Shown here: positions 35,648 to 49,500 of the stretch, in pieces
How the letters are laid out: each line of letters begins with the position of its first letter
Numbering within the stretch: the first letter of the stretch is position 1
Assembly: GCA_900239685.1 (NCBI GenBank)
Contig: OENT01000431.1
Location: 1-64,000, forward strand
DNA: 64,000 nt
Origin: Rotaria macrura
Lineage: Eukaryota; Rotifera; Eurotatoria; Philodinida; Philodinidae
Direction of reading: 5' to 3'
Program-made: the position numbers and the translations under genes
Notes under the pieces: generated by a model
What the model was told of the DNA's origin: nothing
Databases searched by the model: none
What the model saw: only the letters and a program-made list of their open reading frames with translations

Positions 35648-38600
35648 ATTATTATATTGAACTGACTAAATAACCTTCGAGTGATGAATAATAATGAAGC
35701 TCGATTGTAGCAAGTGACACTTATATGATTCTTTTTGCTAATGAAAGAAAAAAGTATCTTTATCTTGGCTTATATGTCGAAATGATTTAGTCGCTTTGAC
35801 CCGAAATTATTTTCTTCCTTTTTTCTATCGTTCTGACGATTGGGAGCCAATTGAAAACAAGTGGAGCAGTAATATTCTCAGAGAAATATTGCATAAAAAG
35901 AAAAAAAAGGTGGATATTCTCGTATACAGAGCAGAAAGAGACAATATTCATGAAAAAAGAAGCTCCAATAGAGAGGTTGATGAAATTTTTTTCTCCGAGG
36001 TAAGTCCAGAGGATGCAGTGAAGACTAATTGCAAGAAAAGGCAAAAAACTAGTCATCGGTGTCAACATTACGAATCGTACTTCCGAAGACATACGATCGC
36101 CATTTTCACATGAAAAGAAAAATTGTAGAACTCAGGCATGAGCTCAAATTCATTCTGAATTAAAACAAGTTATAAAAGAATAAAATCAAAAACATTTTGC
36201 TTTTTTATCTGCAGATCATCATAAGCATTTCATCGATTCAAAACTTAAAAACAGTAGTAATCATCGAATTCGTAACTCCTGTGATTAATATCTTCGAAAA
36301 TCTATTGATAATAACCAGAAACACAAGCAGAGTCAATCGATGAATCATAGGAATTCGAAACGTGAAATCTATAACCATAATAATTTATTATGCCAGCGAA
36401 TTGTTTGCGCACTTATTTTGTAGATGCTTAGATTTTCATGTTCAGATGATTGCTGTCATCAAATGTACATATTTTCTGTTTTTTTACAAATCATCGCTAA
36501 AATAGTAATTTTCTTTATTATTCATGAGTTGGTATCGATGAGAATCTCTATTGTTCTTCAGTGTTTTACGCATTTTTGATAGCAGATTCTTACTAATATT
36601 GAAAGAGATAGCGAGAGGAAAAAATTATGATGTGATTTTTCATTGATGCATCTACGAATCAAGACGTTAAAGTGATATTTATTAGTGATATAGCTTCTAA
36701 TTTGTTTGGACTGGTTAAGACTCGTTAAAGTATTGTCGAGTTCTTCTCTCGGTACGATCCGAGGTATTCAAATGAACAAAGTACAGGAAGAATAAGATCC
36801 TGTTGATAATTATCCTTTCATATCGCATGATCTGCATAGAAGGTTCGACATGGGAACATTTTCTCGAGTTGTTATTAAGTGGCCAAGAACAAAAGAAATA
36901 ATTAGAACAAGGTTCAGTCGAACTATCGTACTTTGAATTCTCATTTTCATAATTAAGAATGAACATCGCAGAGAAGTCATTTCGAATTCGAGCAGATCAT
37001 CATTTTCAATCATAGAAACTTTGATTAGAAATACCTGATTATCTTCAACGTGTGAAAAAGATACTGGTGTGTTTAGTTTATATAACAGAAATATGACGAG
37101 GAAACGTTCACGTATGCTCACACAATCTACTTCTACATGTTCATTAAATCGGACTGCGTGTACTTTTACCCAGTGATAAACTTAGCGTGAAAACGAATTT
37201 TTGGAAAGAGTTGGATCTCAAATTTCCGAATTCTTTTCTTTCGGATACAGCTGTATGCAGAAAACATGCTTGCACTTGTATGTCTTTATATTTCTTTGTC
37301 GGAAGAAGTCATATCTCTACTGTTTCTCATATGGTTGGATAGTTGCCAGAAAATACAATGTGTCAATGTACTTCGACTTGTTTTTCATTCATCTTCAAAA
37401 AGAAAATAAAGCGTAGAAAAATTTTTGAATTGGAAATTTAAACAGCGTCATTCGTTTTCAAAATATTCTTTCTGGTGTCTTCTTTTCTATTCAGGGTCAG
37501 ACACTAATGCTCGGCATAAAATCAATGAAATTGTCTCGATATGAACACTAATTGGTCGTAGCATAATTTCCAACTATTAAAACAGAATTCAAGAGAAAAA
37601 CAATTTTTCAACGTAATTTCATTTTCTGAGGAGGTTTTATCCGCTTCTATCTGTAATCTTAAATTTAATCGATTTCTAATTTTACACCATAGAACGATAT
37701 AATTGATTTCTACCTGTTAACATTATGATAATTATTTTTGACATCATCTTTTTGTTTTCCATTCACTACTATAACTTTCGTGTGAGATTGTCGAATAATC
37801 ACAGAATTTTTTTTAACCAGCTCCCATTGAGAAGCTTATAACATTTGTTTTTCTTTTCAATGTGGATGAAATATGAATCACAATGGATCTATACGTACTA
37901 CGCTTTCGCGGACCATCTGACTGTATGATAAACAGGAGAACTCAACTGATTCCAGGAGAGTAGTGATATGAATTACGATTGCAAGTTTATTTCAATACAG
38001 TTGTATATAACTCTACTAGTTGTCATTGATAAGATTTGAGTGCATCCATCATATTTTGCAGCCGACGTCATTTGGCGTTGCTTTTTTTCCTCAATTTCAT
38101 GCTGCCATCTTTTGTGAAAAGTTCAACCGGAAATCATCCATGCTGACAGAGGTATGATGTTTTTCGTAAATGATTCATTCAGTTCATCGCACTTATTTCT
38201 TAATTAACAGTAAATCAAATTTTTTTAACGATTTTCACTCCAAAAAATACCATGAAATTATTGCTAATAAATAATCAAAGTTTGAAGACAAACACTTCAG
38301 CACGTTTATATGCATGCATCAGGTGTGTGATAAATACAGTAAAAGATTCATACTACTCAAACTAATAGTAATCAAGAATATTATAAATGTCATAAAAGAA
38401 GACAAAAATATATATAGTGTATGAGTTTCGGCATCGCATGATGTCCAAGTAGTAACATTCGATTCAATACTGTGCCTTTTAAAACAAGTAACCAGCTACG
38501 AAAACGATCATTTATCATCCTAATACTCAGACATTTATATTCTTCTATAGACGATCCATCTACTGAAGATTGTTTCCTCTTTCTTTAAAATCCTTTAGTT

Positions 38601-40811
38601 TTCAGCTATTATATTTTGAAGACCAATGCCAACAAAACATACATACTTAAATATATCACTCATGCTATCAAATTTCTAATGAATCGAGTTATTCATAAAC
38701 AATTAATCGCTAGTTATTTTTTAGTTAGATGATGATCAAGTTCTAACAAAGTACTTTACAAGTTCTTGATATTCACATGCGCAATTACATGGCTAAATAT
38801 AAAAAAGAGAATATTGTATAAAATTGGCAATGAGGAACGGTGCGACCCAAGGATCACTTTCCCGCTCCTGAAAATCGCAAGTGTACAGATTTCCGGCAAC
38901 GGAAATTTCGTTTTTCGGAAGTTTAAACATCGCTCCTACAATTAGAGTAAACAACGATGAAAACTAATTTCAATGAAAAGTTTTTCTAATGTATTATTTT
39001 GAAATCTTCATCTTGCATAAAAATCAATCGACCTGTTCTTAAACACATTTCGCATAATTTCAATTCAAACGAAACGTAATCTCAGAAAAAATAAAACTGT
39101 GAATCGTGCCTGTCGAAATTTATTCAGAAGTTTAACCATGGAATTTAGTTGAAGTTCGCGTTCTCATTCGTGCTTACTAAAAGAAAACAAGAATAATCGA
39201 TTTCGGTAAAATTCGTTCATTTTGTTTTGTTTTGTAACAAGTTAGATTGAATCACTCTTTCTGGCTTTCAAATGCACAGTAGTCGATTGATTTTACGATC
39301 GAATTTCAGCGTAAAAAACCATAAAAACATGAGGTTATGTTTAACAACTTTGATTTTCAAAGTTTTTCAAACCTCTCTGATTAGTTTCGACGATGAAAGA
39401 ATATTCTGCTACGTAAAAATAATTACATTAAATCAATAGACTATTGTTGAACATCAAAATTTATACAGCGTAAGAAGACGATGAAAAATTCATCCGTACT
39501 TAAACGATTAGTATCTAATTTAAATAAAAAGAAGAATGAATGCTTTTACATCTGAATCAGATAGAAATTGGCAGTTTTCTCCGATTCATGCATCAGGTTT
39601 TAAAAGTAGAAAATATTTTGTACTGTTAAAGGTTTTTAATTTCAACTTTGAGGTATGCACCGGAGAATTGTCAACTTAAATGCTATACTCTATTAAATTT
39701 TTGCATCAAATGGTGTCGACAAGCAACGGTGATTAAGATTCCACTACGCATTTCCAGCAGATTATTCACTAAGAATTGACCTCTTTTTGCGATTTGCTCA
39801 CATGAAACATAGTCTAAAGACTTTTTAAACTCTATGCTTTCAAACAAAAGAATTTATCAGAACAAATCGAGTATATATACGATTCACTGTAGTTTTATTT
39901 CCTCCTTCATATACTGAAAACTACGTTTTCTCTATTTACTTTCAGTCGAAAAATATTCGAAATTCACTAAACGGTGTTATTAATTTGAATTCCGTCGACT
40001 ATAAATTTATATTAACATATAGATATAGAAAAATGTTTCAATAATATCCCATGACAATAAAATCAAATCCGAATCACTGTTTGCTTGCTTGATATTTTAA
40101 GACAAGATTATATTAGAATATTGCATTACTTATTGCTTCAAGAGGTTCTATAAAGTTCTGTAAAACGGAAAGAGTAACTCGAGATAGATGAAACTAAAAC
40201 GACGTATTTAAAATGTTATTTGCTAATCGTTAGTCCATCATGCATTAATAAAAGATTGTTTTCATATCGACTTACGACAGAAAAACGATCGAATTCGGGT
40301 ACTGATATTCGTTTTGTATTAGTTTCTCTTCATATTTTTGTTACTTCTCGTTTTTCCACGTGCTCTAGATTCTTTTGTCAATCAAAATAATTGAAAAATG
40401 AGAATGAGTTGTAACTTGGAATAGAAACTTGCCCAAATATGTTAACAGAATCTGATTTGTTTTATTATTTCTTTTATGTTTACAGACAGATAACCGCGCA
40501 GAATTTCAATTCAGTAATTCTGTATCCTAGTTTGAGAGAGAATCTTGCAATAAAAATAATAAGGAAGAGACTGAGAGAAAGGATCCTTGTCAAATTAGAG
40601 CGGTACAAGTTATCGATATTTTGAAATTAATACTAACTTTCTAGTTTTTTCAAAGACGAAGAAATATCACAGTTAGCATCATTCATCTTGCAATGCACGA
40701 TCTTCAGTTAAGGTAGGTTCTCTTAAAGTCACGACTTCGATATCAACCTTTTACTTTATAATATCTAGTTTGAAAAATACACGAACAGAAAATTTTGTCA
40801 ATATCCGATGC
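35648..40811. other. Gene desert, no gene seen
   Basis: Over 5 kb of AT-rich sequence. The longer frames (35787-36113 on both strands, 36715-37121 minus) overlap one another and lack family-like sequence or signals. A small hairpin, ATTTCCG-GCAA-CGGAAAT, is at 38889-38906. I see no gene, but short exons like those at 41 kb could be missed. Confidence 0.4.
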
Positions 40812-41243
40812 TTAAACAAGAAACTTTGTTCTTGTTTTTACAAAGGATTCTTTAATACTTGAATCACGACATAAAGAATAGACGCGATGGACTAATGAAT
40901 CAACAGATGCTCTTGCATAGATTGGTATAAGTTCATTGTTTGTTACTTTTGCACCAATAAATCTATATTCAAGCTAAGTTTCATATGCAGCAATCGTCAA
41001 TCAAGAATTATCATCAAATAATGTCATTTTTTTTTGATACTGTCCAAACTTGACTTTTCTCTGCATGAGTGACAGCATTTGTGTTCTTAAGCATACCTTT
41101 CCCAAGAAGACTGGCACATCTAAAACATAGGGTTTCACCAATCAAATAAGATAGAAGAAAGCTCATCTACTTACTTGCTATCTGTTTCACACGGGAATGT
41201 TGAACATTGCTGAGAGTAGGAATGAGTCCTCTGATGTCCTTTA
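40812..41243 (-). CDS. Cryptic three-exon gene segment with Cys/His cluster
   Basis: Three short minus-strand exons, each below ordinary ORF thresholds, splice in one frame: 41243-41175, 41119-41041 and 40973-40812. Introns are 55 nt (GTAAGT...TTTTAG) and 67 nt (GTATCA...CTTAG), phases 2 and 0. The joined product reads KGHQRTHSYSQQCSTFPCET, KCASLLGKGMLKNTNAVTHA, EKSQVWT, then LEYRFIGAKVTNNELIPIYA, SVDSLVHRVYSLCRD and a stop (40812-40814). The frame is compatible only when both introns are used, which argues for a true coding origin. The His/Cys pattern in the first two exons loosely recalls a zinc finger. The first exon begins in phase 2 behind an AG, so at least one upstream exon is missing from my model. 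I do not recognise the protein; it may be the 3' end of a gene or a pseudogene. Confidence 0.42.
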
Positions 41244-43691
41244 CTAGCATTATTTTAACGTAATGACGTTTGTATACTTTATTGAATATCTTTTCATGAA
41301 ACTTTGGCAGGCGTTCAACATTTTATGAAAGGTGCGACAAAAATGACGTGCCTACTCTTCTAATTGTAATCATAGATGGGATAGTAGGAAATCAACCTAT
41401 GATGATAACACGGCCAAAATGAACCTTTTCCAAAGATGCCTAATGCTCTTTCTGATAATTCTTTTTCTCATATATTATAGTAACTTGTCTTGTTTAAGAT
41501 TGTTAATAGTTAAAAAGACAACACCTAAGATAAAGTCTAATGGAATGGAACTTTGTCGATCTAGATTCTATTAATGAAACCATTCGATATCGAGATCGTA
41601 TGACAACTGCTAATAGTCTTAGTAACAATCGTTTTCATTGTTGTTTCGCCTCGATGATTTCTTCTACGGCAAGAGAAGTTTTCTATCGATTTATACTATG
41701 GAATTGATAGATGTTAAACATCATTGAACGTACCTTAATAATGAGTGTTCTTGATAATAGTCATGATCTTCGTTGACATTTATCATGATATTATCCAATT
41801 ATACTTGAAATCGACAAATAGAAACTTTCTAGATTTCACCAAGTCCACATTCAGTCCAAAGATCTGCAATTCACATCGATTTCAAATACGATGATCACAT
41901 GGCGAATAAGTTTTACTGACTTCTACCCTTGTCCATCCTCTCCTTTTTCCTACAAAAGTATTCATCGCGTCTATGGAACACTTGAATTTCTGAAGAATTT
42001 CAGATTTCTTAGAAAATTTCTCCCACCCAGTTTGACTTGATTGAGTGTCGTTCTGTCGAGTAAATATGCTTGACCTATTTTACAATCTGCCTGAACTCAG
42101 GACTTGATTTATGTCAAGGGTAAACAACGAAGATAGCACTTGTTTTCCCTATTAACACAACTAACTGCAGCACGCACTTCAGCAAGATACCAGCATAAAT
42201 GCAATTATCACATCGACGAGTTGTTTACGTCTAAATTCTTAGCATGAAAATCTCTCCAATATAATCCACAGTATGAAATAGTCCATTAGCAAAACGTATG
42301 ACCTATTATAATGAGTAAGACGGAAATAATTTCATGAGCAATTACAACTAAGAAGATAAAATTATCAACATCACGTGTATGTTCTTATATTTGACGTGTA
42401 ATACGAAGACAAGAATTGAAAGAAATTTGAGAAACATTGGAAAGACTATGAACATTCTGCAATCTTTTATTTGGATTTTGTGATTTTTAACACCTTCATA
42501 TTAAAGTAAAATCAATGAATTGAACTGCGCAATTCGATGCGACTATATGGAATAATCTCATTAAACTTCGTTGATCGTCACACACAAAATAATACTGTGA
42601 TAAAATGTAACCATTGACAGGTGTGTTCAAGCATCAATCTAACATGTCAAAATTATTTTCTATTTTCCTTACAATTTCCCCCATAAATCATTCGCACGAT
42701 GATTAATATCAATAGAATAACTGCTTTAAAAAATGCAAAGCTAAGAAAGATGTGCAAAGTAATAAGAAGAAAAGCTGCTGTAAACATCTTTTTGATTTTT
42801 ATCTTTTTCATGCTGCAGAACGCAAACATTTATATTTAATTGCATGATAGTTTATTTTTCTGTTTGACAAGTTATTTTAATAATAGAAGAAAGTGAAATT
42901 CTGCTAGAATAAAACACTGTTACCAGTAGATTGAGAAAATACGAATAGTATAATATAATCAACGCATATCTGTTTTCATCAAGCATTTTTTGTTGGATGG
43001 AAATAGTGCGTTATTTAGAAATCTTTATTTTAGTACTGTCAACAACAATCTTGTTTTTGAAATTGATCAAGTTTAAACTATTCTACAGGAAATGGTGACA
43101 AAGTTGATATTCTTGAAATCCTCACATCTACACAAGCATGTCCAGCATGTGTTTTCATAATGCAGACATACTATAATTATGTAGGAAATTTTCATTCCTT
43201 TCCAATGATTTTTTTCCTATTTCATTGAGAACATGATAATCCCCAAAACAGATATTGGTTGTAAAAGAGCGGATTGCTTTTCTTTCTTTTCTTCTTTTTC
43301 CCCACGATCAAATTTCAATAAGTAGTAGTATGTGCGTCCATTGCTATCGACCAAGATGAACATAAGATCGTATATATATATATATATAGAAAAAAATAAT
43401 TGTCAACATCCGTTGCTTGTCTACATAGTATTCCTGTGCAAAAGGCCGTTTTTTATTATTAGAACTCAGAAAAAGGAATGAGCAAGGAACGTCGTAAAAC
43501 GAGAAAAAACACGAAGGGAAAATAAAGGGAAGAAAAGAAAAAGCAAATGTCAGCTCTTTCTCTCTCTCTCTCTTGGTTTGCCTTGGATGTTCTGTTTCAG
43601 GAAAAAACTCCATTACGACTAATTATATTTTTGCAATACTCACCAAAAAATATCAAAAAAGAATCGATCTGGCTACGTCTCATTTATATCG
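41244..43691. other. Intergenic, no gene seen
   Basis: Should contain any upstream exons of the minus-strand segment and the promoter of the SLC35F-type gene; none could be identified. An AT microsatellite lies at 43373-43388 and a CT run at 43557-43572. Confidence 0.4.
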
Positions 43692-45861
43692 ATGCAACAG
43701 ACGCAAACGCAAAATTTTCACGATCCTCGATTAAGTACGAGTTCACATTCTTCATTGTCTGCAGCAACGAATGCTCTTCTTAATGGACTTTTACCTTCAC
43801 ATCGCTTTTCTCAAGTATCAGCTAATACATCAACACTTCCAAACAATCTCACTCCAAATCAATTGCAAATATTACAAAAACGTAATAGTCAATTAAAACG
43901 ATCCGAAAGAATCAAGCAGGCTAGTTTAACACTGAGTTTGTCTATAATTCTTGCTCTTCTTCTGATCACTACAATTGAATTGGCGACAAAACTTGTTAAA
44001 ATTCAATCACCAGAGGATCTCTCGAAATCATCGAATAAAGATTCAAATTTAAGCACAACGAACAACCAGACAATTTTTAAGCAAGAAAACAAATATCCCA
44101 TACGTGCTTTCTTCACTTGTGTTTGGATTTTCAATAGTTTTCTATTCATTAACTGTTTCCTAGTACATTCGATAGCGACTCAGCGATGTTCAAGACGTGG
44201 TCGAACGGCAGCTGTTTTTGTCAGGTAAATAGAAGCCACATATCAATTCAGAAGAAAATTATCCACGCTTGTAACAACGAATCGTATGATCAAATTTGAT
44301 AGAAGATTTCCTATTCATCGAGAAGATACTATTTTCCAGTCTTGTTTTTGTCTTATAGACCATGAGTAAATACGAAGAGACTTGTATGGCTTGAAGCTTG
44401 TTTCTTGAAATATAAGAAGTTCACGTTTTCTTTCAAGGTTTTCAGTTATCTGTTAACGATGATTGATGCGGCCGATGAGATTAGGATTCAATTTCTCTAA
44501 TTACTGTCATTCTATACTGACACGAATGGCAACCATCTTATGGGATTAATTGAACTTTCATTTTTAAACGAAGTGCCATTAAGTTCTCGAAAGAGGAAGA
44601 TTCGAAATCTCTTGTATGCAGGAAACAGAGAAAGTATTCTTCGTCTTCTTTCTTTTATATAGAGAACTCGGTCGAATATTTGACAAGGGAAAATCATCAT
44701 CAACAAACACATTAGTAGATTGTTTGATAAAAACTTGTCTATTATGTTTCCTTTGGTATTTAACTTGCTATTTAATAATGCGTTCGATGACAATTCTTAT
44801 TCCTGTCGAAATAATTATTCTTTATTCCATAACAGTCACTTCGCGACAACTTCTTGGTTGGATTTTTTTACACGAACAATTTATTGGTAATAAGGTCAGT
44901 CCATTGATTTAGCTCCATCGAATTGTTCAACTCATCTCATGTTTTTAAATAGGTTATTGCATATATAGTCGCTTTATCAGCTCTTCTTTTCCTTGCTCAT
45001 GATGATGGATTTCGGTTCAATACATTTCTACTTGGTCTTTCCATGGTCGCATGTGCTGTTGGTTTAAAGACAACATTTGATGTGAGTAATGGTATTCACA
45101 TTTTAAAATGAATCTATTAAGGTCAACGATATGTCTTTTCTTATGTTCTTGTAACTAGATTCTTGTTAACAGTTTTATTGACGATTTAACAAGTGTAAAA
45201 TTGAGAATCGTGATGATCAATGTGTGTTTCTGCGGAACGTTTCTTCTTTGGCCATTAGCGTTACTTCTTCATTTGATTAAATTTGAGCAATTAGATTACA
45301 CGAACATCGGATGGTTATTATCTAGTATTACGTTAATATGTGCACTTGGTATGTGACAATAATTACATTTGGATAAATATGATCTTGTTTTTATCTTTCA
45401 CTCTTCATGTAGTGTTCACTATTCTATCGATCGTCATTCCGTTTCAATATAGTTCCATAGCAAATGCAGCTTGTCTACTTTTTGTTATACCTTCCACCTC
45501 GAGTAAGGTTTTGTTTTCTTCCGATTTCTCTCTCTTCCTCTCATTATTTATTTATTGCATTTGAATTCATTTAGTAATTGATCGTTATTTATTAAATATC
45601 AACTATTCTCCCCTGGTTATATCAGCTATAATTTGTTCGTTCGGCGGCGTTCTTCTTTCAATGATACCGAAAGAATGGTTTCAAGTTGGTGAAACAGCCA
45701 AAATGAAGCAAGCATTGGGATTACTGAACAAAGATTCAAATGCAAACAATAGTACGATGGGTATGGGCGGAACAACAACCGGAACATCGTCAGCATTTGA
45801 AGAAATACGTGCACAGCGGCGTATTCGCAATGCTCTGTTGTACAACGAGATGAAAACGTGA
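43692..45861 (+). CDS. SLC35F-type drug/metabolite-superfamily transporter
   Basis: Six exons, 43692-44224, 44663-44894, 44953-45081, 45159-45348, 45413-45502 and 45575-45861, phases 2, 0, 0, 1 and 1, give 486 aa with about ten membrane helices. After a 70-residue Ser/Asn-rich cytosolic N-terminus, helix 1 is LTLSLSIILALLLITTIELA and helix 2 follows RAFFTCVWIF. The conserved parts match SLC35F3/F4/F5: LLGWIFLHEQFIGNKVIAYI, then AHDDGFRFNTFLLGLSM (family YADGFHS...GV), and the C-terminal IDRYLLNINYSPLVI ... GGVLLSMIPKEWFQ (family DRY...PEEW). SLC35F3 is linked to thiamine transport in vertebrates; the rest of the subfamily is poorly defined. AATAAA lies at 46033-46038. Introns 2-5 are 58-77 nt; intron 1 is 438 nt. 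The paralogue (F3, F4 or F5) is not settled. Confidence 0.83.
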
Positions 45862-46170
45862 TTTTCTATTTGTCTATTATCATTGTATTATTTATTGATG
45901 ACATTGATTATATTTGTCGTTCTCTTTAATATGAACGATCTAATTTCAATTTACAATTCCACGGTTTTCTTGTGTTAACTAATATGACTTCTAGGTTGAA
46001 TCAAGTGAGAGATTGTGTGATACATTTAATCAAATAAATGTTTTCTTTTCCTTTGAATAGATGTAAAATTTATTAACGATGATTACATGTACATTTATAT
46101 TGCGAGTTTCATATTTGAAAATAAATGTTTTGAAAATATAATCAGATGAATAAAAAAAAAGAAATCAATT

Positions 46171-46413
46171 TTAAAACGCTATTTTCACGATGGTCTGAAT
46201 AAAAAACAATGTCGATGTTGGCAATGCTGATGAACTTTGATCAAAAGAAAAATATTGGAAAACTGCTATTTCAACTTTAAACTGACAAAAATGTCTAGCT
46301 AAAGGCGACGCAGTTGATCGTGAGAAAGTCAGGAGATAATTCTCAACTAATTCTATGAGTTCTATCGGTAATAAAAGAAAGAGAAGCATTACAAAGAATC
46401 GACTATTTGGCAT
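46171..46413 (-). CDS. Hypothetical small secreted protein, 80 aa
   Basis: Open frame from an ATG at 46413 that sits just behind AAAAG, a possible acceptor. It begins MPNSRFFVMLLFLLLPIELI, like a signal peptide, and continues to a stop at 46171. An extended frame to 46530 also exists. There are no known motifs. It lies tail-to-tail with the SLC35F-type gene and overlaps its likely 3' end region. It could equally be chance in AT-rich DNA. Confidence 0.25.
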   Translation of the reverse strand: MPNSRFFVMLLFLLLPIELIELVENYLLTFSRSTASPLARHFCQFKVEIAVFQYFSFDQSSSALPTSTLFFIQTIVKIAF

Positions 46414-46530
46414 GGCTTTTGTTGTATCAATGTTCTGCGTTGGACTACATAGCAACTTAAAATCAATTAAAAATTGATGAAAATTTCTACTTATCGTCGT
46501 CATGCGTCTGGTGCAAAACAAATCGTCCAT

Positions 46531-49500
46531 ACTATTTGTTGTTTCTCACAATGAGAATGAAGCAGATACGGTAGAACTAAACAATTAACATACAAGAGAT
46601 CCATTCAAGGTTAAGAAAGAGGCATCAACGGATTCTCGCTGCTGATCGGTCAAAAATAGAGTTGAATGAACTTACTGACTTAACTTACATTCTTCTATCT
46701 TGAAAATGATGATTCCTTTTTTGAATGACATGCCTGTTTATTAGAAAGTGTATTTCTGTATCAGAATACCGTTGCTATCCTATGACACGCCACATGATAT
46801 TGAACTGCTGATATAGTGAAATTTATATGCCTTAAATTCATCAACTTTTTTTAATCGGTCCGTCCTAGTCATCAATATGAATAAGGCTATTATAAATGTA
46901 TGAAATTTGTCTCTGTGATAGTTTGATTTTTTAAAGAATATGCTTATTCTTATTAGTGGTGTTTCATCTGTCATTTAACTATTAGAACGATACCGATTAG
47001 CATGTGTGAGCACAACAACTAGAAATCTATGTTCTTTACTTGTTCGAATAGAAAACATCGTTATGAAATGAATATTCAGAGAAAAAGTTCAAGTAAGACG
47101 AGTTGATACAGGAAGGCTGGCGTGTCTATGCCTCTTTCTTTTCTTTCCAAGACATAATTATGATGCAGCACAATATTGACTAAAAACGTTTGTGAGTGCG
47201 AACTTATTTGCATGGGATGATTCATCGGCGGAAGAAATATCTGTGTATTATGCCCGTTAAATATAATTATTAAACACGACGACGATGATGATGATGATGA
47301 GCAATGCTATCCATGGGAATTTTTCTTAAGATTTTTTGATCAAACTTGATTCGTCTGTAAAAGGCTTTGAGCTTCGCCAATGTACTTGTGAACGTTTTTT
47401 TTTAGATAAATTCTTTGATAGTAATTAAACAAACACTGAAGAAGAATTATCATTAAAAAGAATAGTGAGAAAACGAGTGACGTACTTACTCAAATAAAAT
47501 GTCGATGTGAAGAGTCGATACAAATATAATACTAATTAAAAAGAAACTAAAATGTATTACTTAGAAAAGAAAAGCACTATGACTAAGTGAACTCGAAGAA
47601 GCAGCTAAAGAAGACGTCGATAATTTTGCTGCATCGCGATGACATAAATTTAAATCAGTAAATAATAAGTGTTCGCAAAAGATTCATCCTAGTAGATGAT
47701 ATTAATTCACTAGAGATTTCTAGTGGATGAAACAATGAACGCATCCTAAACTTGCAATCTACAACCATTCATGATTGTTGTATTTATCGAATTTCCGATA
47801 ATGACTTGTCTGCGACGTAACTTTGATCTGTGTCAAGTTCCCAAGTCTGTCCAGATTTTTGTGACGTAAGGCACACAATCATGACAGATGATGATTGTTT
47901 ACTGATTCATACTTCATTTGGTTTCATTAGAGTAGGAGGCGAATTCTCTTCTGTTTGACTCAACATATCAATTTACATTTATCGCATTCAAAATGTGCTA
48001 CGTTAGTAATTAACAATGTAAAAACTAGCCTGAATGAATATGAAGAAAATTGAAAGAACACAGCAAGATCTCCACGGCATGTTGTACTGGATTAACTTAA
48101 GCGTTTACTCGTGTTCATTTTCCAGTTAATTATATCGATGTTGGCATTTGATGAGAAAGCATCTGGGAAAATGTTTTAAAGATTTCTCTCCTGCAATTCT
48201 ACAATCAGATTTCTCGAGTATTTCGTGAAACGAAAACAAGTATGTCCTCTAACAATTAGATAAACATCAGAAGTTGTGCACAGTTGATCTTGTTTAGATT
48301 TACTCAAGACAAGAGTGTCTCCATATTATCAGTTCGATTTCATTGTAGAAGTTAGATGTTTTTCTTTTGTTCTCCAAAATAATCGAAAGGAATATGAGAA
48401 CTAGATTGTCATTCAAATAAATCAGCTGGTCTTCATTTCAGGAACATACGAAAGACTTGCAATTTATAGTTATTCTATTTTAGTACCTTCGCCCGGCTAT
48501 CATTTGAGTTTCATATCCAACGAGAATTATTAATTTGCTCTTTCCAATGACATAATGGTTTGTTGATACATTTTCATCTATGCGCCTACTGAACTTTCTG
48601 TTAGATTCTTTGCCTCAATCTACAAAATAAAAACACCAACGAGGAAACTCCTCGTTCATTCCTTCAGAAGAAAAAATGAAATTTTGGTTGACGCACTTCA
48701 TACAAAAGCGCAATCCAGACAAAGACAAAACGTGTATCTTGATACAGACGATTTTGACATTGAATTTGAAACTAAATTTGAAACTAAATGATGAATTCGA
48801 AACAAGAGCATAAAAATGGAGATCTCTTCTGTGTATTATTAAACGACTCATTATTGTCTTGGTATTTTCATCTACCATTCCCATTAGAGATGCATATAAA
48901 AATGTTTTTCCACATCTGCACACGTCAACTCAGTTTTTTCTTTTACATTGATTTCAAATCTGTCGTTGTTTATTACCGAAACTGTAACGATTCGAATCGA
49001 ACTGCGTCAAATATCAGACAAGAACAGTATTGTGAAGTACCTTGAAATATCCTACGTTCGAATGGCATATCCATCGACAAATTAATTGTTCAATAATTGT
49101 AATGTTTCTCTAGAGCTTCGTGGAAGCTTATTAAATAAGGATGCAGATCAGAGCGGACCGAACCTTCCATGATTCCACGAAAGAGTAGTTGTCATTACGA
49201 CTACTCTTATAGTGCATTTACGACTCGTAAATTACGAGTGAATGATCCTCTCTCGGAAAAGAAATGAAATGGAAGAAAGAATTTACTATCATGTTGGTAA
49301 TGATCGGGCCGATGTTTTTTTTTTGCAAGTATTGACAATGATACAGTGTTTGGTGTGAACCGTATGCAGTAGTAATAACAGTGAAGTGAAGAGAATACTA
49401 CGTATGATAATGAACTTATACTAACACGGTTGCGTTCATGACTATTGGGAAAAATTAAAACATTCAATTTAACAAGGAGACCAATTTCATGACTTGACAG

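Noticed and set aside
35787..36113. Overlapping frames on both strands upstream of the Ig gene
   Set aside because: Mutually overlapping, no signal, domain or splice support; the minus frame has only hydrophobic noise.
38889..38906. ATTTCCG-GCAA-CGGAAAT hairpin as a terminator or RNA gene
   Set aside because: Only 7 bp; GNRA loop probably fortuitous and no gene ends nearby.
43344..43613. 89-codon minus-strand frame just upstream of the SLC35F-type gene
   Set aside because: Low-complexity Phe/Ser-rich composition from purine-rich DNA and TA repeats.
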